Below are positions 1 to 8,624 of a stretch of DNA of 64,000 nt, piece after piece. The notes beneath the pieces were generated by a model that did not search any database, was not told the origin of the DNA, and saw only the letters and a program-made list of their open reading frames with translations. Position numbers and translations under genes: made by a program. The DNA is from Balneola sp. (GTDB lineage Bacteria > Bacteroidota > Rhodothermia > Balneolales > Balneolaceae). Where the stretch lies: contig RHLJ01000003.1 in the NCBI GenBank assembly GCA_003712055.1, positions 62,001-126,000 of the forward strand, given 5' to 3'. Position 1 is the first letter of the stretch. Each line of letters opens with the position of its first letter.

Positions 1-1131
1 CATACCAAGGGGATTGAAGGAATCTCCATCTCGCCAATTTCTTATTGTAACTGGCCAACTCAAACAATCAGCGTCAAGATTTAATACCCCTGGCTTCGAT
101 TCTGAGGAGAAATAAAAACTGAATCCATTTAATACCAATCCATCTTCTATCTCATTTTTTTGTATTAAACTCTGATCTTTTTGTTTTAGGTCGGAAAGTT
201 TGAAAAAGATTTGTTCTCTTTCTTTATATAAGTGGCCGCACTCACCAAGCTCAATGGATGTACCTGTTTGAGTATCTCCTATTTTTTTAAGCTCCAGTAA
301 TTGGCCTTTAGAAAGTGGTACATCCTCATTCAAAGTGAGTATGTATTTCTTTAGCACTTCTGCCTTCAGCACTTCATCCAACATATTATATGAATCAAGC
401 TCAATCCCTGAGCCATTGAAGACTTTTTCAAAAACTATATCAAGAGCAGCCTGATAGGACTTACTTCGTTCTTCAAGTTCCAGGATATTATTTCTCCATC
501 CAGGGAAGAATTCTTCAAATTCTTCAAACACTTTATTTCTAAGAAGATTTCGAGCGTATTTGTTTTCTTGATTACTTACATCTTCTCTAAAAGGAACCGC
601 ATTCTCTTCGCAAAAAGTATAAATCTCTTCTTTGCTAATTCTTAAGAGAGGTCGAAAAATATCCTTTTCAACAACTTGCATTCCATCCCAGGCACCAATC
701 CCGCTTCCTCTCAATAGTTTTTGAAAAATAGTCTCAAGTTGATCGTCTTGATGGTGAGCAGTTGCTATAAAATCGGCCTTCTGATAGGCTTTAATATCCC
801 TGAAAATCCGATAGCGTTCATCCCGTGCCCATTTCTGAAAATTCTCCACTTTTGCATGAGCCGACTCTAGACGTACAGAACAACACTCAATGTTCCATTC
901 CGTGCACATTCCTTCAACAAGTTCCTGGTCCAGGTCTGAATCTTCGCCTCTTAATCCATAGTTGATATGTACAACAAAGAGCTCTGCTTCAACTTTTGAA
1001 AGCAGATACAAAAGAGCCATTGAATCAGCTCCTCCACTAACCCCTATAATGAAGCTGGGGTTTTTCTTTTTTAATGAAGAAAGGTGATTGACTAAACTTT
1101 GTTTAATCGATTTGGACACGGATTTGTTCAT
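1..1131 (-). CDS. tilS: tRNA(Ile)-lysidine synthase TilS (3' end cut by window)
   Basis: TilS ligates lysine to C34 of tRNA-Ile(CAU), so that the tRNA reads AUA. Translating the minus strand from ATG 1131 gives an N-terminal PP-loop, VSGGADSMALLYLL (about residues 28-41), the ATP-pyrophosphatase signature, followed by HINYGLRGEDSD and ATAHHQDDQLETIF, all typical of TilS. The reading frame stays open to base 1 (about 377 codons). The part ending in RNWRDGDSF resembles the start of the C-terminal TilS domain, so the stop lies just outside the window. The start overlaps the 3' end of birA by 29 bp, which suggests translational coupling. A tRNA with a CAU anticodon lies at 45210-45283, but it may be the Met elongator rather than the substrate. 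Confidence 0.93.
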   Translation of the reverse strand, partial: MNKSVSKSIKQSLVNHLSSLKKKNPSFIIGVSGGADSMALLYLLSKVEAELFVVHINYGLRGEDSDLDQELVEGMCTEWNIECCSVRLESAHAKVENFQKWARDERYRIFRDIKAYQKADFIATAHHQDDQLETIFQKLLRGSGIGAWDGMQVVEKDIFRPLLRISKEEIYTFCEENAVPFREDVSNQENKYARNLLRNKVFEEFEEFFPGWRNNILELEERSKSYQAALDIVFEKVFNGSGIELDSYNMLDEVLKAEVLKKYILTLNEDVPLSKGQLLELKKIGDTQTGTSIELGECGHLYKEREQIFFKLSDLKQKDQSLIQKNEIEDGLVLNGFSFYFSSESKPGVLNLDADCLSWPVTIRNWRDGDSFNPLGM

Positions 1132-1885
1132 ACGAAAAAGTATCCACTTCAAGATCCTTATTCAATACAACTAACGCACCATGTTCATTAACACCCAGAA
1201 ATTTAAAAGTCCCTTCTCTTAGGTCGTTGTTCACAAATATCTTTGCCCATTGTCCATACCCAATCATATTTTTATTGATCGTGCGGACTAACTCGATTTC
1301 TCTGGTTTCCCATAGCCGGTAGTAGTATTCTATTTTCGTTAGAATACGGGCTAATATTTGCTCTCTTGAATATTCTTTATCTGTTATTTGGGCAAGTGAA
1401 ATTGCAGAGTCACTTAATTCAGCTTCAAATTCACGCTGATTTATATTAATCCCAATACCAACAATTACTCTATCCAACACATTTCCATTGAATACTGCCT
1501 CTGTAAGTAGACCACATAGCTTTTTCCCATCGATCAGAACATCGTTAGGCCACTTTATATCAAAACTAGTTTTAGCATAATCGCTACATACATCCGCTAC
1601 AGCAAGTGCACATGAAAGAGTTAGTATCGTTAATCTATGTTGATTAGTCGGCTCAAATATCAGACTGAACATCAAGTTGCATTCTGACTCTGACTCCCAG
1701 GCGCGTTCATACTGTCCTCTTCCTTTAGTCTGTGAATCAGCAATAACTAAAGTGCCATGTAAGCTATCCACCCTGCTCATTCTTTTAGCATATGAGTTGG
1801 TGGAATCCAATTCAGAGAAATAAAAATTGCTACGTCCTAACCAGGACGTAGCTAATTGATCTTCAAATTGCTCGGTTAAAAACAA
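1103..1885 (-). CDS. birA: Biotin--[acetyl-CoA-carboxylase] ligase (BirA catalytic type)
   Basis: Biotin protein ligase makes biotinyl-AMP and attaches biotin to the carboxylase carrier protein. The protein is 260 aa with no N-terminal winged helix, so it is a class I enzyme without repressor function. Visible motifs are STNSYAKR, the biotin-binding GRGQYERAW (GRGRxxRxW type), KWPNDVLIDGKKLCGLL and VIVGIGININ. The start appears to be TTG at 1885, because no ATG lies upstream of the STNSYAK motif and a GGAAAG tract sits just before it. The gene follows the CBM48 gene by 5 bp and overlaps tilS by 29 bp, so the three probably form one transcript. The fold and motifs are clear; the TTG start is less certain. 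Confidence 0.92.
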   Translation of the reverse strand: MFLTEQFEDQLATSWLGRSNFYFSELDSTNSYAKRMSRVDSLHGTLVIADSQTKGRGQYERAWESESECNLMFSLIFEPTNQHRLTILTLSCALAVADVCSDYAKTSFDIKWPNDVLIDGKKLCGLLTEAVFNGNVLDRVIVGIGININQREFEAELSDSAISLAQITDKEYSREQILARILTKIEYYYRLWETREIELVRTINKNMIGYGQWAKIFVNNDLREGTFKFLGVNEHGALVVLNKDLEVDTFSYEQIRVQID

Positions 1886-1890
1886 AGGGA

Positions 1891-2190
1891 TTACTTTCCT
1901 ATTGTAACCAGAGAATCTTCTGTGCCAAATTCGTTGGCAACATAGGCATCGGCTTCATAGTCGTTTTCCCATGTTTCGCCATCAATTAAATACTTGAACC
2001 GATACTCTGATTCTGGTTTCAGACGAAGCTCAGTTTCATAATATCCGTTCTTCTTTTCAAGTTTAATTGCGGTAGCATCCCAGTCGTTAAAATCTCCGGC
2101 TAGTGATACTTCTTTTTCAACAATCTCAGAAGGAACAGTAAATGTTACCTTACATACAGTTCTCTTAGGGGTAAATTTCTTTTCTAACAT
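1891..2190 (-). CDS. Stand-alone CBM48/AMPK-type glycogen-binding domain protein
   Basis: This 99-aa protein is almost entirely one immunoglobulin-like early-set domain of the AMPK-beta/isoamylase (CBM48) type. Visible hallmarks are VSLAGDFNDWD near residue 30 and YRFKYLIDGETWENDYEAD, which match the carbohydrate-facing loops of this family. There is no catalytic domain, signal peptide or membrane segment, so it is probably a small cytoplasmic glucan-binding protein or adaptor. It lies immediately upstream of birA (5 bp) and is separated from ptsI by 230 bp that must hold its promoter. In this bacterial group such single-domain proteins are common and uncharacterised. Binding to glycogen is inferred from family membership only. 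Confidence 0.8.
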   Translation of the reverse strand: MLEKKFTPKRTVCKVTFTVPSEIVEKEVSLAGDFNDWDATAIKLEKKNGYYETELRLKPESEYRFKYLIDGETWENDYEADAYVANEFGTEDSLVTIGK

Positions 2191-2420
2191 TTCAACAATC
2201 AGTTTGTTTTAGTTTAATTAGGAGAAGCTGCAAATTTACTTTTATTATTTAATTGAATCAATAAAAATACCGTAAACAAATTTATACAATCACATTGTTT
2301 GACTTATTTATTAAATAAATAATAGATAAATACCTTACTGAATTAATATGGAACCGTTTCCTTACCAAACCAGATTAAGCATATGCTTAGAACCACTTAA
2401 AAACTTAGATAAATAGTCTC
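2191..2420. other. AT-rich spacer between ptsI and the CBM48 gene
   Basis: This 230-bp, strongly AT-rich gap separates two minus-strand genes. I see no ORF, no strong GC hairpin and no convincing terminator. It probably carries the promoter of the CBM48-birA-tilS group. Confidence 0.4.
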
Positions 2421-4133
2421 TTAATCCCAGGCTCGATATAACTCTCTAACCTCTTCACTGGTAGAACAGTTGAGCACTGCTTTCGAAAATTTATGGAGCT
2501 CCTCTTGAGAACGCTGAATAAGCAGACCTTTAATTTTTGGTATAGATGAAGGAGACATACTCAAATCGTTAATCCCAAGCCCTAGTAAACAAGCAGCGCC
2601 TATTTCGTCTCCAGCTAATTCACCACATACACTGATTTGAATACCATTGTTTACTGCGGCATCGTAAGAAGTTTGTATAAGCTTCCAAACAGCCGGATGA
2701 TAATGTTGATACATCGAGCAAATGCGTTCATTACCTCTATCTACAGCTAATGTATATTGAGTAAGATCATTTGTACCAATACTTAAAAAATCTACTTTTT
2801 TTGCTATATGATCAGCCATTAAAGCAGCACTTGGAACCTCAATCATAACCCCAAGCTGAACACCTTCATCAACAGTAAAACCCTGATTTTTCAACTCATC
2901 CTGTAAAATATTGAGCTCAGTTCTTACTTCTTCGATTTCTTCTACAAAGCTTATCATTGGAACCAGAATCTTAATCCTACCTGGGTATTTACCTGCAGTT
3001 TTAAGAATAGATCGGAGCTGACTTTTAAACATCTCCCCTTCATCAAGTAGCATTCGAATGCCTCTCCAACCTAAAAACGGGTTTGCCTCTTCGTGTGTAT
3101 GAGAAATTAACTTATCGCCCCCAACGTCAAATAGACGTATAGTTACTTCCCCTTCACTTTTTGAGAGCACCTCTTCATAAAACTTATCCTGCTCAGATTC
3201 ACTTTTATTGGCAATTCCCCCAAACAATAATGCCTCAGTTCTGAGTAGCCCGATACCAGTTGCATTAAATTTTTTGGCCAGTTTTAACTCCTGAACAAAT
3301 TCAATATTTGCTCTAATCGTAAAATCTTTACCATCCTTTGTTGTTGAAGGCTTACTTGTAACCGCAACGGCATTCCTCAGCCTTTTCTCTTTTTTTTGAG
3401 CTGTTTTGTAGTCTGATGTAGTTTGAGATGAGGGATTAAGTATAAGCTCTCCGTTATTTGCATCAAGTATTGCTTTCTTTGATAAACCCGAAGAAGAAAC
3501 GGCATCTTTAGTGCTTACTAAACATGGTATTCCGAGTGACTGAGCAATAATAGCTGCATGTGAAGTTATTCCTCCTTTATCCATAACCAATCCACCTATT
3601 CCCTGTTCGAAATAATGTATCAGGTCGGTTGGACTAATATCTTTCACTATGAGTATTGTCCCCTTCTCAACAATAAGAGCGTTTCTATTTTCGCAGGACA
3701 ACCCAATTAAGCGGTCCCTAATATTTTCTATATCTACAATACGCTGCTGAAATAATTCGGAGCCGCTCTCTCTTAATCGCTCAATAAATTCGTTAAACAC
3801 CTTATAAATGGAATAATCAACGGAGTATTGCTCCACTTCGATAGAAGCATTAATTCGTTTTTCAATTTCAACATCAGAAACAATATGCTTTTGGGTTTCT
3901 AAAATACCCGCTGTTTTTGTATCAAGATTTGTTGAGAGGGTGTCAAGTTCTTTAAGAAATAGCTGCTTTGATTTCGCAAAGCTTTTAAGATGACTAAGAA
4001 TTGATTCCGAATTAATCTTTTTTGGCTGAACCTTTCTCTTCTTGTTGTCAATAACAAGAACATCTCCAATTGCTATACCTTCGCTACCCGGAAGACCTTT
4101 TATCGATATTTCTTGAGTCGCTAACTTTTCCAT
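2421..4133 (-). CDS. ptsI: Phosphoenolpyruvate-protein phosphotransferase (PTS enzyme I)
   Basis: Enzyme I takes phosphate from PEP onto a histidine and passes it to HPr. The protein is 570 aa, the usual size for EI without the GAF domain of the nitrogen paralogue PtsP. The N-terminal HPr-binding domain is followed by the phosphohistidine domain, with GGITSHAAIIAQS placing the active His at about residue 192. The C-terminal PEP-binding barrel has LLRTEALLFG, ANPFLGWRGIR, GVMIEVPSAALMAD, SIGTNDLTQYTLAVDR and the catalytic Cys in SVCGELAGD. It sits 5 bp downstream of the HPr gene. No EIIB, EIIC or sugar-specific EIIA gene is present in the window, which suggests a regulatory rather than transport role here. 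Confidence 0.97.
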   Translation of the reverse strand: MEKLATQEISIKGLPGSEGIAIGDVLVIDNKKRKVQPKKINSESILSHLKSFAKSKQLFLKELDTLSTNLDTKTAGILETQKHIVSDVEIEKRINASIEVEQYSVDYSIYKVFNEFIERLRESGSELFQQRIVDIENIRDRLIGLSCENRNALIVEKGTILIVKDISPTDLIHYFEQGIGGLVMDKGGITSHAAIIAQSLGIPCLVSTKDAVSSSGLSKKAILDANNGELILNPSSQTTSDYKTAQKKEKRLRNAVAVTSKPSTTKDGKDFTIRANIEFVQELKLAKKFNATGIGLLRTEALLFGGIANKSESEQDKFYEEVLSKSEGEVTIRLFDVGGDKLISHTHEEANPFLGWRGIRMLLDEGEMFKSQLRSILKTAGKYPGRIKILVPMISFVEEIEEVRTELNILQDELKNQGFTVDEGVQLGVMIEVPSAALMADHIAKKVDFLSIGTNDLTQYTLAVDRGNERICSMYQHYHPAVWKLIQTSYDAAVNNGIQISVCGELAGDEIGAACLLGLGINDLSMSPSSIPKIKGLLIQRSQEELHKFSKAVLNCSTSEEVRELYRAWD

Positions 4134-4138
4134 GCTAG

Positions 4139-4411
4139 TTACTCATCGTGCATACCAAATTTATTATTTACCAATTCAGTAATACTTTCCATGGCTTCTT
4201 CCTCGTCAGGACCATTAACTTCAAATTCCAGTTCTGCTCCTTGTTCCGCGGCTAATGTCATCACCCCAAGAATACTTTTTCCGTTGATTCTGTATCCGTA
4301 CATATGAATATAGAATTCAGATTCAAACTTGCTGGCTAGTTTTACAAGCGCCGCTGAAGGCCGTGCATGCAAGCCTGAACTATTTAAAATGGTCACTTTT
4401 TTCTTTGTCAT
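4139..4411 (-). CDS. ptsH: HPr phosphocarrier protein
   Basis: HPr relays phosphate from enzyme I to EIIA domains. The 90-aa protein has the active-site motif SSGLHARPSA with His15, and a second conserved site NGKSILGVM with Ser46, the residue phosphorylated by HPr kinase in many phyla. Both sites are intact, so it is a true HPr rather than Crh. It is the first gene of the operon with ptsI, 5 bp apart, and is divergent from gatC across a 147-bp promoter region. No HPr kinase gene is seen in this window. EIIA-like domains fused to two permeases at 20008-24364 are possible local acceptors (inference). Confidence 0.95.
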   Translation of the reverse strand: MTKKKVTILNSSGLHARPSAALVKLASKFESEFYIHMYGYRINGKSILGVMTLAAEQGAELEFEVNGPDEEEAMESITELVNNKFGMHDE

Positions 4412-4558
4412 GATCTAATATAGTATTCTTCGTCAAAGAAAAACCCAATGATTCCTAAATTTATGTGGTTAAACTTATTCCACAATTTTATTAAGTAAAT
4501 ACATTACCCTTTAGGGCTTTCTTTCTTACCTTAAGAAATCAAAAAAGAGAACAATACA
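4412..4558. promoter_or_regulatory. Divergent promoter region between ptsH and gatC
   Basis: This 147-bp AT-rich gap lies between two genes transcribed away from each other, so it must hold promoters for both. No operator-like palindrome stood out. Confidence 0.5.
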
Positions 4559-4846
4559 ATGTCTGTTACTGAAAAAGATGTTCGATATGTAGCCAATTTA
4601 GCTCGACTTCAATTGTCTGAAGAAGAAGTTAAAAGTCTAGCCGGAGACATGAATAAAATTCTTGGTTATATGGAGCTACTTAATGAATTAGATACTACTG
4701 AAGTAGAACCATTAGAGCATGTTATTGAAATGGAAAGCCGTTTAAGAAAAGATGAAACCAAGCACCCTCTTTCACATGAAGACGCATTAAAGAATGCTCC
4801 CGATGCCGACTCTGATTATTTCCGTGTTCCAAAAGTAATTGAATAA
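4559..4846 (+). CDS. gatC: Asp-tRNA(Asn)/Glu-tRNA(Gln) amidotransferase subunit GatC
   Basis: GatC is the small scaffold subunit of the GatCAB amidotransferase, which converts misacylated Asp-tRNA(Asn) or Glu-tRNA(Gln) to the amide form. At 95 aa it has the family's usual length. Recognisable features are the N-terminal VTEKDVRYVANLARLQLSEEE helix, the middle DMNKILGYMELLNELDTTEVEP, and the C-terminal tail ending in YFRVPKVIE. GatA and GatB are not adjacent and must lie elsewhere, which is common in this phylum. It is 9 bp upstream of the YfhO-like gene, so it may be co-transcribed with the polysaccharide genes without a functional link. Confidence 0.95.
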   Translation: MSVTEKDVRYVANLARLQLSEEEVKSLAGDMNKILGYMELLNELDTTEVEPLEHVIEMESRLRKDETKHPLSHEDALKNAPDADSDYFRVPKVIE

Positions 4847-4855
4847 CCCATATCC

Positions 4856-7327
4856 ATGTCTTCAAATACTCCTTCTTCAGACTTCTTCTACAAGCTTCCA
4901 AAATCCCGACAACACATAATAGCACTTCTGGTTCTGTTTGTTGTTCCTTTCATCCTCTTTTATGCCACTACACTTGGAGGAAAAGAACTTCAAAGACATG
5001 ACATTACCCAATGGAGAGGAGCTGCGGAGTCTATTATAGAATACCGCGCTGAATTTGGAGAAGAACCTCTTTGGGCTTCAAATATGTTTGGGGGAATGCC
5101 TTCTTTTGTTATTTCAACATTACCACAAACTGTCCACCTGGATTATTTTTCTCGTTTTTTTAGAGACATATATCCAGCCTTTCAGTATTGGGTACTTTTA
5201 GGTGGGATGTACTTTTTTCTGACTCTAATGGGCTTTAGATCGCTAACAGCCTTATTCGCAAGTTTGATGTACGGGCTCACCTCCTATTTTGCAGTAATAA
5301 TTATTGCAGGCCATACCTCCAAGTTCTTCGCGCTAGCACTTATTCCCTGGATGTTTTCTGGGTACTGGCTCATTGCTAAAACCAAAGCAAAATTATGGGG
5401 ACTACTCATATTCACCGCGGCAATGGCTCTTGAAGTACGAGCGGGACATATTCAAATCACATACTATTTCATCTACTTGCTAGGGTTTCTCTGGCTCTAT
5501 GATGGTTGGTTATTATTAAAAGAAAAGTCATATAAAAAATTTGCCATTATTACGGGCTTCCTGGTTTTAGGTGGTTTGATGGGAGCTTTTGGGAATGCAG
5601 AGCGTATGCTCTCTCAGCAAGAGTACGCCAAGCACAGTACCCGTGGAGGTTCAGCAATCACTAATACCGATGGATTAGATTCCAATTATGCTTTCTTATG
5701 GTCTCAAGGTATCTCTGAAACACTAACCATTTTTATGCCCAATATTTATGGCGGAGCTTCACCAGACTATTGGGGGCCAAAAACTTCCACAAGCGGACCA
5801 CACTATTTTGGAGCCCTGTCTCTGTTGCTACTAATTCTGGCCCTTTCGAGGGTTAGAGAAAAGCAGATGTACGTATTTTTTGGAGCTGGAGCCTTAGGGA
5901 TTTTATTCGCATGGGGGGAGAATTTTGCCTTCTTCAACCAATTAGCGTTCGATATTATCCCTCTCTACAATAAGTTCCGAGCACCTGAAACATGGCTGGT
6001 ACTACCTGCATTTGCCTTCTCGGTTGTAGCGGCTTATGCGCTTGCCTGGTTACTGGATCGAACTGATAAGACAGAAAGGAGCTTCAAGCAAGTACAAAGT
6101 CCTGTGATAATAACTGCTGTTCTGTTTGTAGGCATCTTCCTACATGTTAATTCTTTTGATTTCAAAAAAGACGGAGAGGTGGAACGGATTGCGTCACAAA
6201 TTGCACAACAAAACCGGGTTAACCCACAAAATCCTCAGGTAATCCAACAGGCCAATAACTTTGTAAATACTCGTCTGGTGCCTGGGAGAGAAGAAAAAGC
6301 CAAAAGTGATTTACTACGATTCGGAATTATTTTAGTGATAGGAGGAGGAGTTGTTTATTTGCTCTATACTTCCAGGATAGCTACTGGACTTGCCGGGCTT
6401 ATTCTTGTTACCACTATTGGCGGTGACATGATTTTAGTGGGGCAACGATATATGCCCGAAACCAGCCTTGTGAATTCCAATGTAGGAGCAGAAGAAACCA
6501 TACTATCTAAGAAACGAGATTTAGATCAATTCCTGATTGATAACACTGACTCAGGAGAAGGCTATCCTTACCGGGTACTTCCTCTTCTGGATAATGCTTT
6601 CAGCAACTCGGAGCCAAGCTATTATTACCCATCTCTTGGAGGGTATAGCGCTGCAAAACTGAGTCTTGCTCAGGATGTATTCATGGTTAATGAAAATCCT
6701 CTTTTTAGTGGAAGCCAAGGGATAAATCTTGACCTATTGAGAGTTCTAAATACAAAGTATATCACTTATACCCCAGGCTTAAATCTAGCCGGATTGACCC
6801 CTGTTTTTCAAAGTAATAGCGGTGTGGTTTATGAGGTTTCTAATGTGTTGCCTAAAGCATTTTTTGCAGACTCAACTGTTACTGCAAACTCTCCAAATGA
6901 GGCTTATGAATTGATTTATAGCGGAAGAACCGACTTCTCAAAGATGGCCATTGTTGAAGGCTTTGATGCTGAAACGTATATGGATAGTACCAGTACCGTA
7001 GAAGTACTCACCTATAATTATGGTGCAGAAATGAGCTTCAATTTAAAACGATCTGAACCCGGCTTTTTGGTAATAAGTGAAATATTCTATGATGATGGAT
7101 GGGTGGCTTTGCTGAACGGTGAAGAAGTTCAGATACATAAAACGAATTACTTGTTGCGCGGTATCCAGATACCAGCTGGAGAACATACTCTTGAACTAGA
7201 TTTCAGACCCAGATCCTTTTACGGAGGTGTAATGCTTTCAAGAATTTCACTGGGTTTTCAGCTGGGGCTCCTTCTGTTAATAGGATTTTTAAAATTCAGG
7301 AAGAAACCTGAGGAAGGTGAAGAATAA
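4856..7327 (+). CDS. YfhO-family multi-spanning membrane protein (probable GT-C type glycosyltransferase)
   Basis: This 823-aa membrane protein belongs to the bacterial YfhO family, whose members resemble GT-C glycosyltransferases that use polyprenyl-phosphate sugars to modify cell-surface glycans. A first membrane segment at about residues 20-40 is followed by a periplasmic loop containing LQRHDITQWRGAAESI and ASNMFGGMPSFV, the conserved first loop where GT-C enzymes carry acidic catalytic residues. About a dozen further membrane spans follow. A large soluble C-terminal part contains the YfhO-typical GDDGWVALLNGEEV-like region (EIFYDDGWVALLNGEEVQI), and there is one last membrane helix. The 3' end overlaps the next glycosyltransferase by 11 bp. 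The exact donor and acceptor cannot be read from the sequence. Confidence 0.85.
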   Translation: MSSNTPSSDFFYKLPKSRQHIIALLVLFVVPFILFYATTLGGKELQRHDITQWRGAAESIIEYRAEFGEEPLWASNMFGGMPSFVISTLPQTVHLDYFSRFFRDIYPAFQYWVLLGGMYFFLTLMGFRSLTALFASLMYGLTSYFAVIIIAGHTSKFFALALIPWMFSGYWLIAKTKAKLWGLLIFTAAMALEVRAGHIQITYYFIYLLGFLWLYDGWLLLKEKSYKKFAIITGFLVLGGLMGAFGNAERMLSQQEYAKHSTRGGSAITNTDGLDSNYAFLWSQGISETLTIFMPNIYGGASPDYWGPKTSTSGPHYFGALSLLLLILALSRVREKQMYVFFGAGALGILFAWGENFAFFNQLAFDIIPLYNKFRAPETWLVLPAFAFSVVAAYALAWLLDRTDKTERSFKQVQSPVIITAVLFVGIFLHVNSFDFKKDGEVERIASQIAQQNRVNPQNPQVIQQANNFVNTRLVPGREEKAKSDLLRFGIILVIGGGVVYLLYTSRIATGLAGLILVTTIGGDMILVGQRYMPETSLVNSNVGAEETILSKKRDLDQFLIDNTDSGEGYPYRVLPLLDNAFSNSEPSYYYPSLGGYSAAKLSLAQDVFMVNENPLFSGSQGINLDLLRVLNTKYITYTPGLNLAGLTPVFQSNSGVVYEVSNVLPKAFFADSTVTANSPNEAYELIYSGRTDFSKMAIVEGFDAETYMDSTSTVEVLTYNYGAEMSFNLKRSEPGFLVISEIFYDDGWVALLNGEEVQIHKTNYLLRGIQIPAGEHTLELDFRPRSFYGGVMLSRISLGFQLGLLLLIGFLKFRKKPEEGEE

Positions 7328-8624
7328 AAAGGTACTTATAGTAACCTATTATTGGTACCCCTCAGCAGGAGTAGGGACTTACAGAGTCTCTAGGTTCGCA
7401 AAATACCTTTCCAGATTAGGGTGGGATGTAGTTATTCTCACCACCGAAAAAGCAGTAGCTGGGATGGAGGGTAAGCCGGACGACCCTGCTTTAGATAACT
7501 TAAAAGTTTACCGGTCTCGAATAATCGAGCCAACGAACCTTCTTAATAAAAAAAATAAAGATCAGGGTAGTACTAGTAACCCGGGGATTTTCTATCAAAA
7601 GGATAAAAAGCTTCTCGATAGGTTTGCGGTTTGGGCAAGATTAAATTTGATGGTACCTGATGCTAAATTCACCTGGAAATGGTTTGCTGTACCACTCGGT
7701 AAAAAAATAATCGAGTTAGAAAAACCAGACCTCATCTTTTCTACTTCTCCCCCGCCCACTACCAGCCTAATTGCTAAGAAACTAGCGGAATGGAGTAACC
7801 TGCCATGGCTGGCCGATTTTCGAGATCCGTGGACCAATATTTACTACTACGATGATAACCCTCAGAGTCCGTGGGCAAGAAAAAGAAACAAAAGATTAGA
7901 ATCCTCTGTGCTTGATAGAGCCGATAAGATTACGATGGTAAATCACGGCTTTTTTTCTGATTCCAAGAACATCATTGAGAAGAAATCCACAAAAATCCCA
8001 AACGGATTTGACCCTGATCACATCGTAACTGAACAAGCCGCTAAAGAACCGAGCGATAAATTCTCTATACGATATTTTGGGAGCTTGAAGGCAAATCAGT
8101 ATCCCAAAGCCTTTGTTGCTGCATTAAGGAATATTGAAATAAGCCACCCTGAAATAGCAGCACAAATACAAGTTGAGTTCTTCGGAAGTATTGATCCGAT
8201 TTTTAAAAAGGATCTAGCAAATTCGGTAAAGAACATTACCTGTACATTTACAGGGTTCATCCAGCATGACGACATGATGAAAAAGGTCAAGAATACTGAT
8301 CTGCTTTTACTTGCTATTGGAAGGACTAAGAACAGCAAATTCGCCTTATCTACTAAGGTGTTTGAATACATGATTTCAGGAAATCAGGTTCTAGGAATAG
8401 GTCCAATAGACGGAGCTGCTGCTCAACTAGTAAATGAAACAAATATTGGATCCTTCTTTGAGCATGATGATATGGAGGGTGTCACAGAGTTTATCCTAAA
8501 AAGTTATACCAACTCAAAAACGAACCAGGGATCGATACCCCCAAACAAGAGTGCAATAAGCTCCTACAGCTTTGAGAAACTTACCGAGAGCCTGGAAAAA
8601 ATTATGCGTTCTCTTTTGGATTAG
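7317..8624 (+). CDS. GT4-type glycosyltransferase
   Basis: This 435-aa protein looks like a retaining GT-B (GT4) enzyme that adds a sugar from a nucleotide donor during surface polysaccharide assembly. The N-terminal VLIVTYYWYPSAGVGTYRVSRFAKYL is the usual GT4 opening. ADFRDPWTN resembles the WxxDFRDxW motif of one GT4 subgroup. The C-terminal half has KIPNGFDP, IRYFGSLKANQYPKAF and a late ALSTKVFEYMISGNQVLGI segment, where GT4 enzymes bind the donor. The start is GTG 7317, inside the end of the YfhO-like gene (11-bp overlap, GAGGAAGG upstream). Its last 23 bp overlap the convergent acyl-activating enzyme gene. The specific sugar is unknown. Confidence 0.87.
   Translation: MKNKKVLIVTYYWYPSAGVGTYRVSRFAKYLSRLGWDVVILTTEKAVAGMEGKPDDPALDNLKVYRSRIIEPTNLLNKKNKDQGSTSNPGIFYQKDKKLLDRFAVWARLNLMVPDAKFTWKWFAVPLGKKIIELEKPDLIFSTSPPPTTSLIAKKLAEWSNLPWLADFRDPWTNIYYYDDNPQSPWARKRNKRLESSVLDRADKITMVNHGFFSDSKNIIEKKSTKIPNGFDPDHIVTEQAAKEPSDKFSIRYFGSLKANQYPKAFVAALRNIEISHPEIAAQIQVEFFGSIDPIFKKDLANSVKNITCTFTGFIQHDDMMKKVKNTDLLLLAIGRTKNSKFALSTKVFEYMISGNQVLGIGPIDGAAAQLVNETNIGSFFEHDDMEGVTEFILKSYTNSKTNQGSIPPNKSAISSYSFEKLTESLEKIMRSLLD

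Noticed and set aside
2421-4411. A PTS sugar-uptake operon
   Set aside because: No EIIA/EIIB/EIIC genes within the operon; downstream genes are CBM48, birA and tilS.
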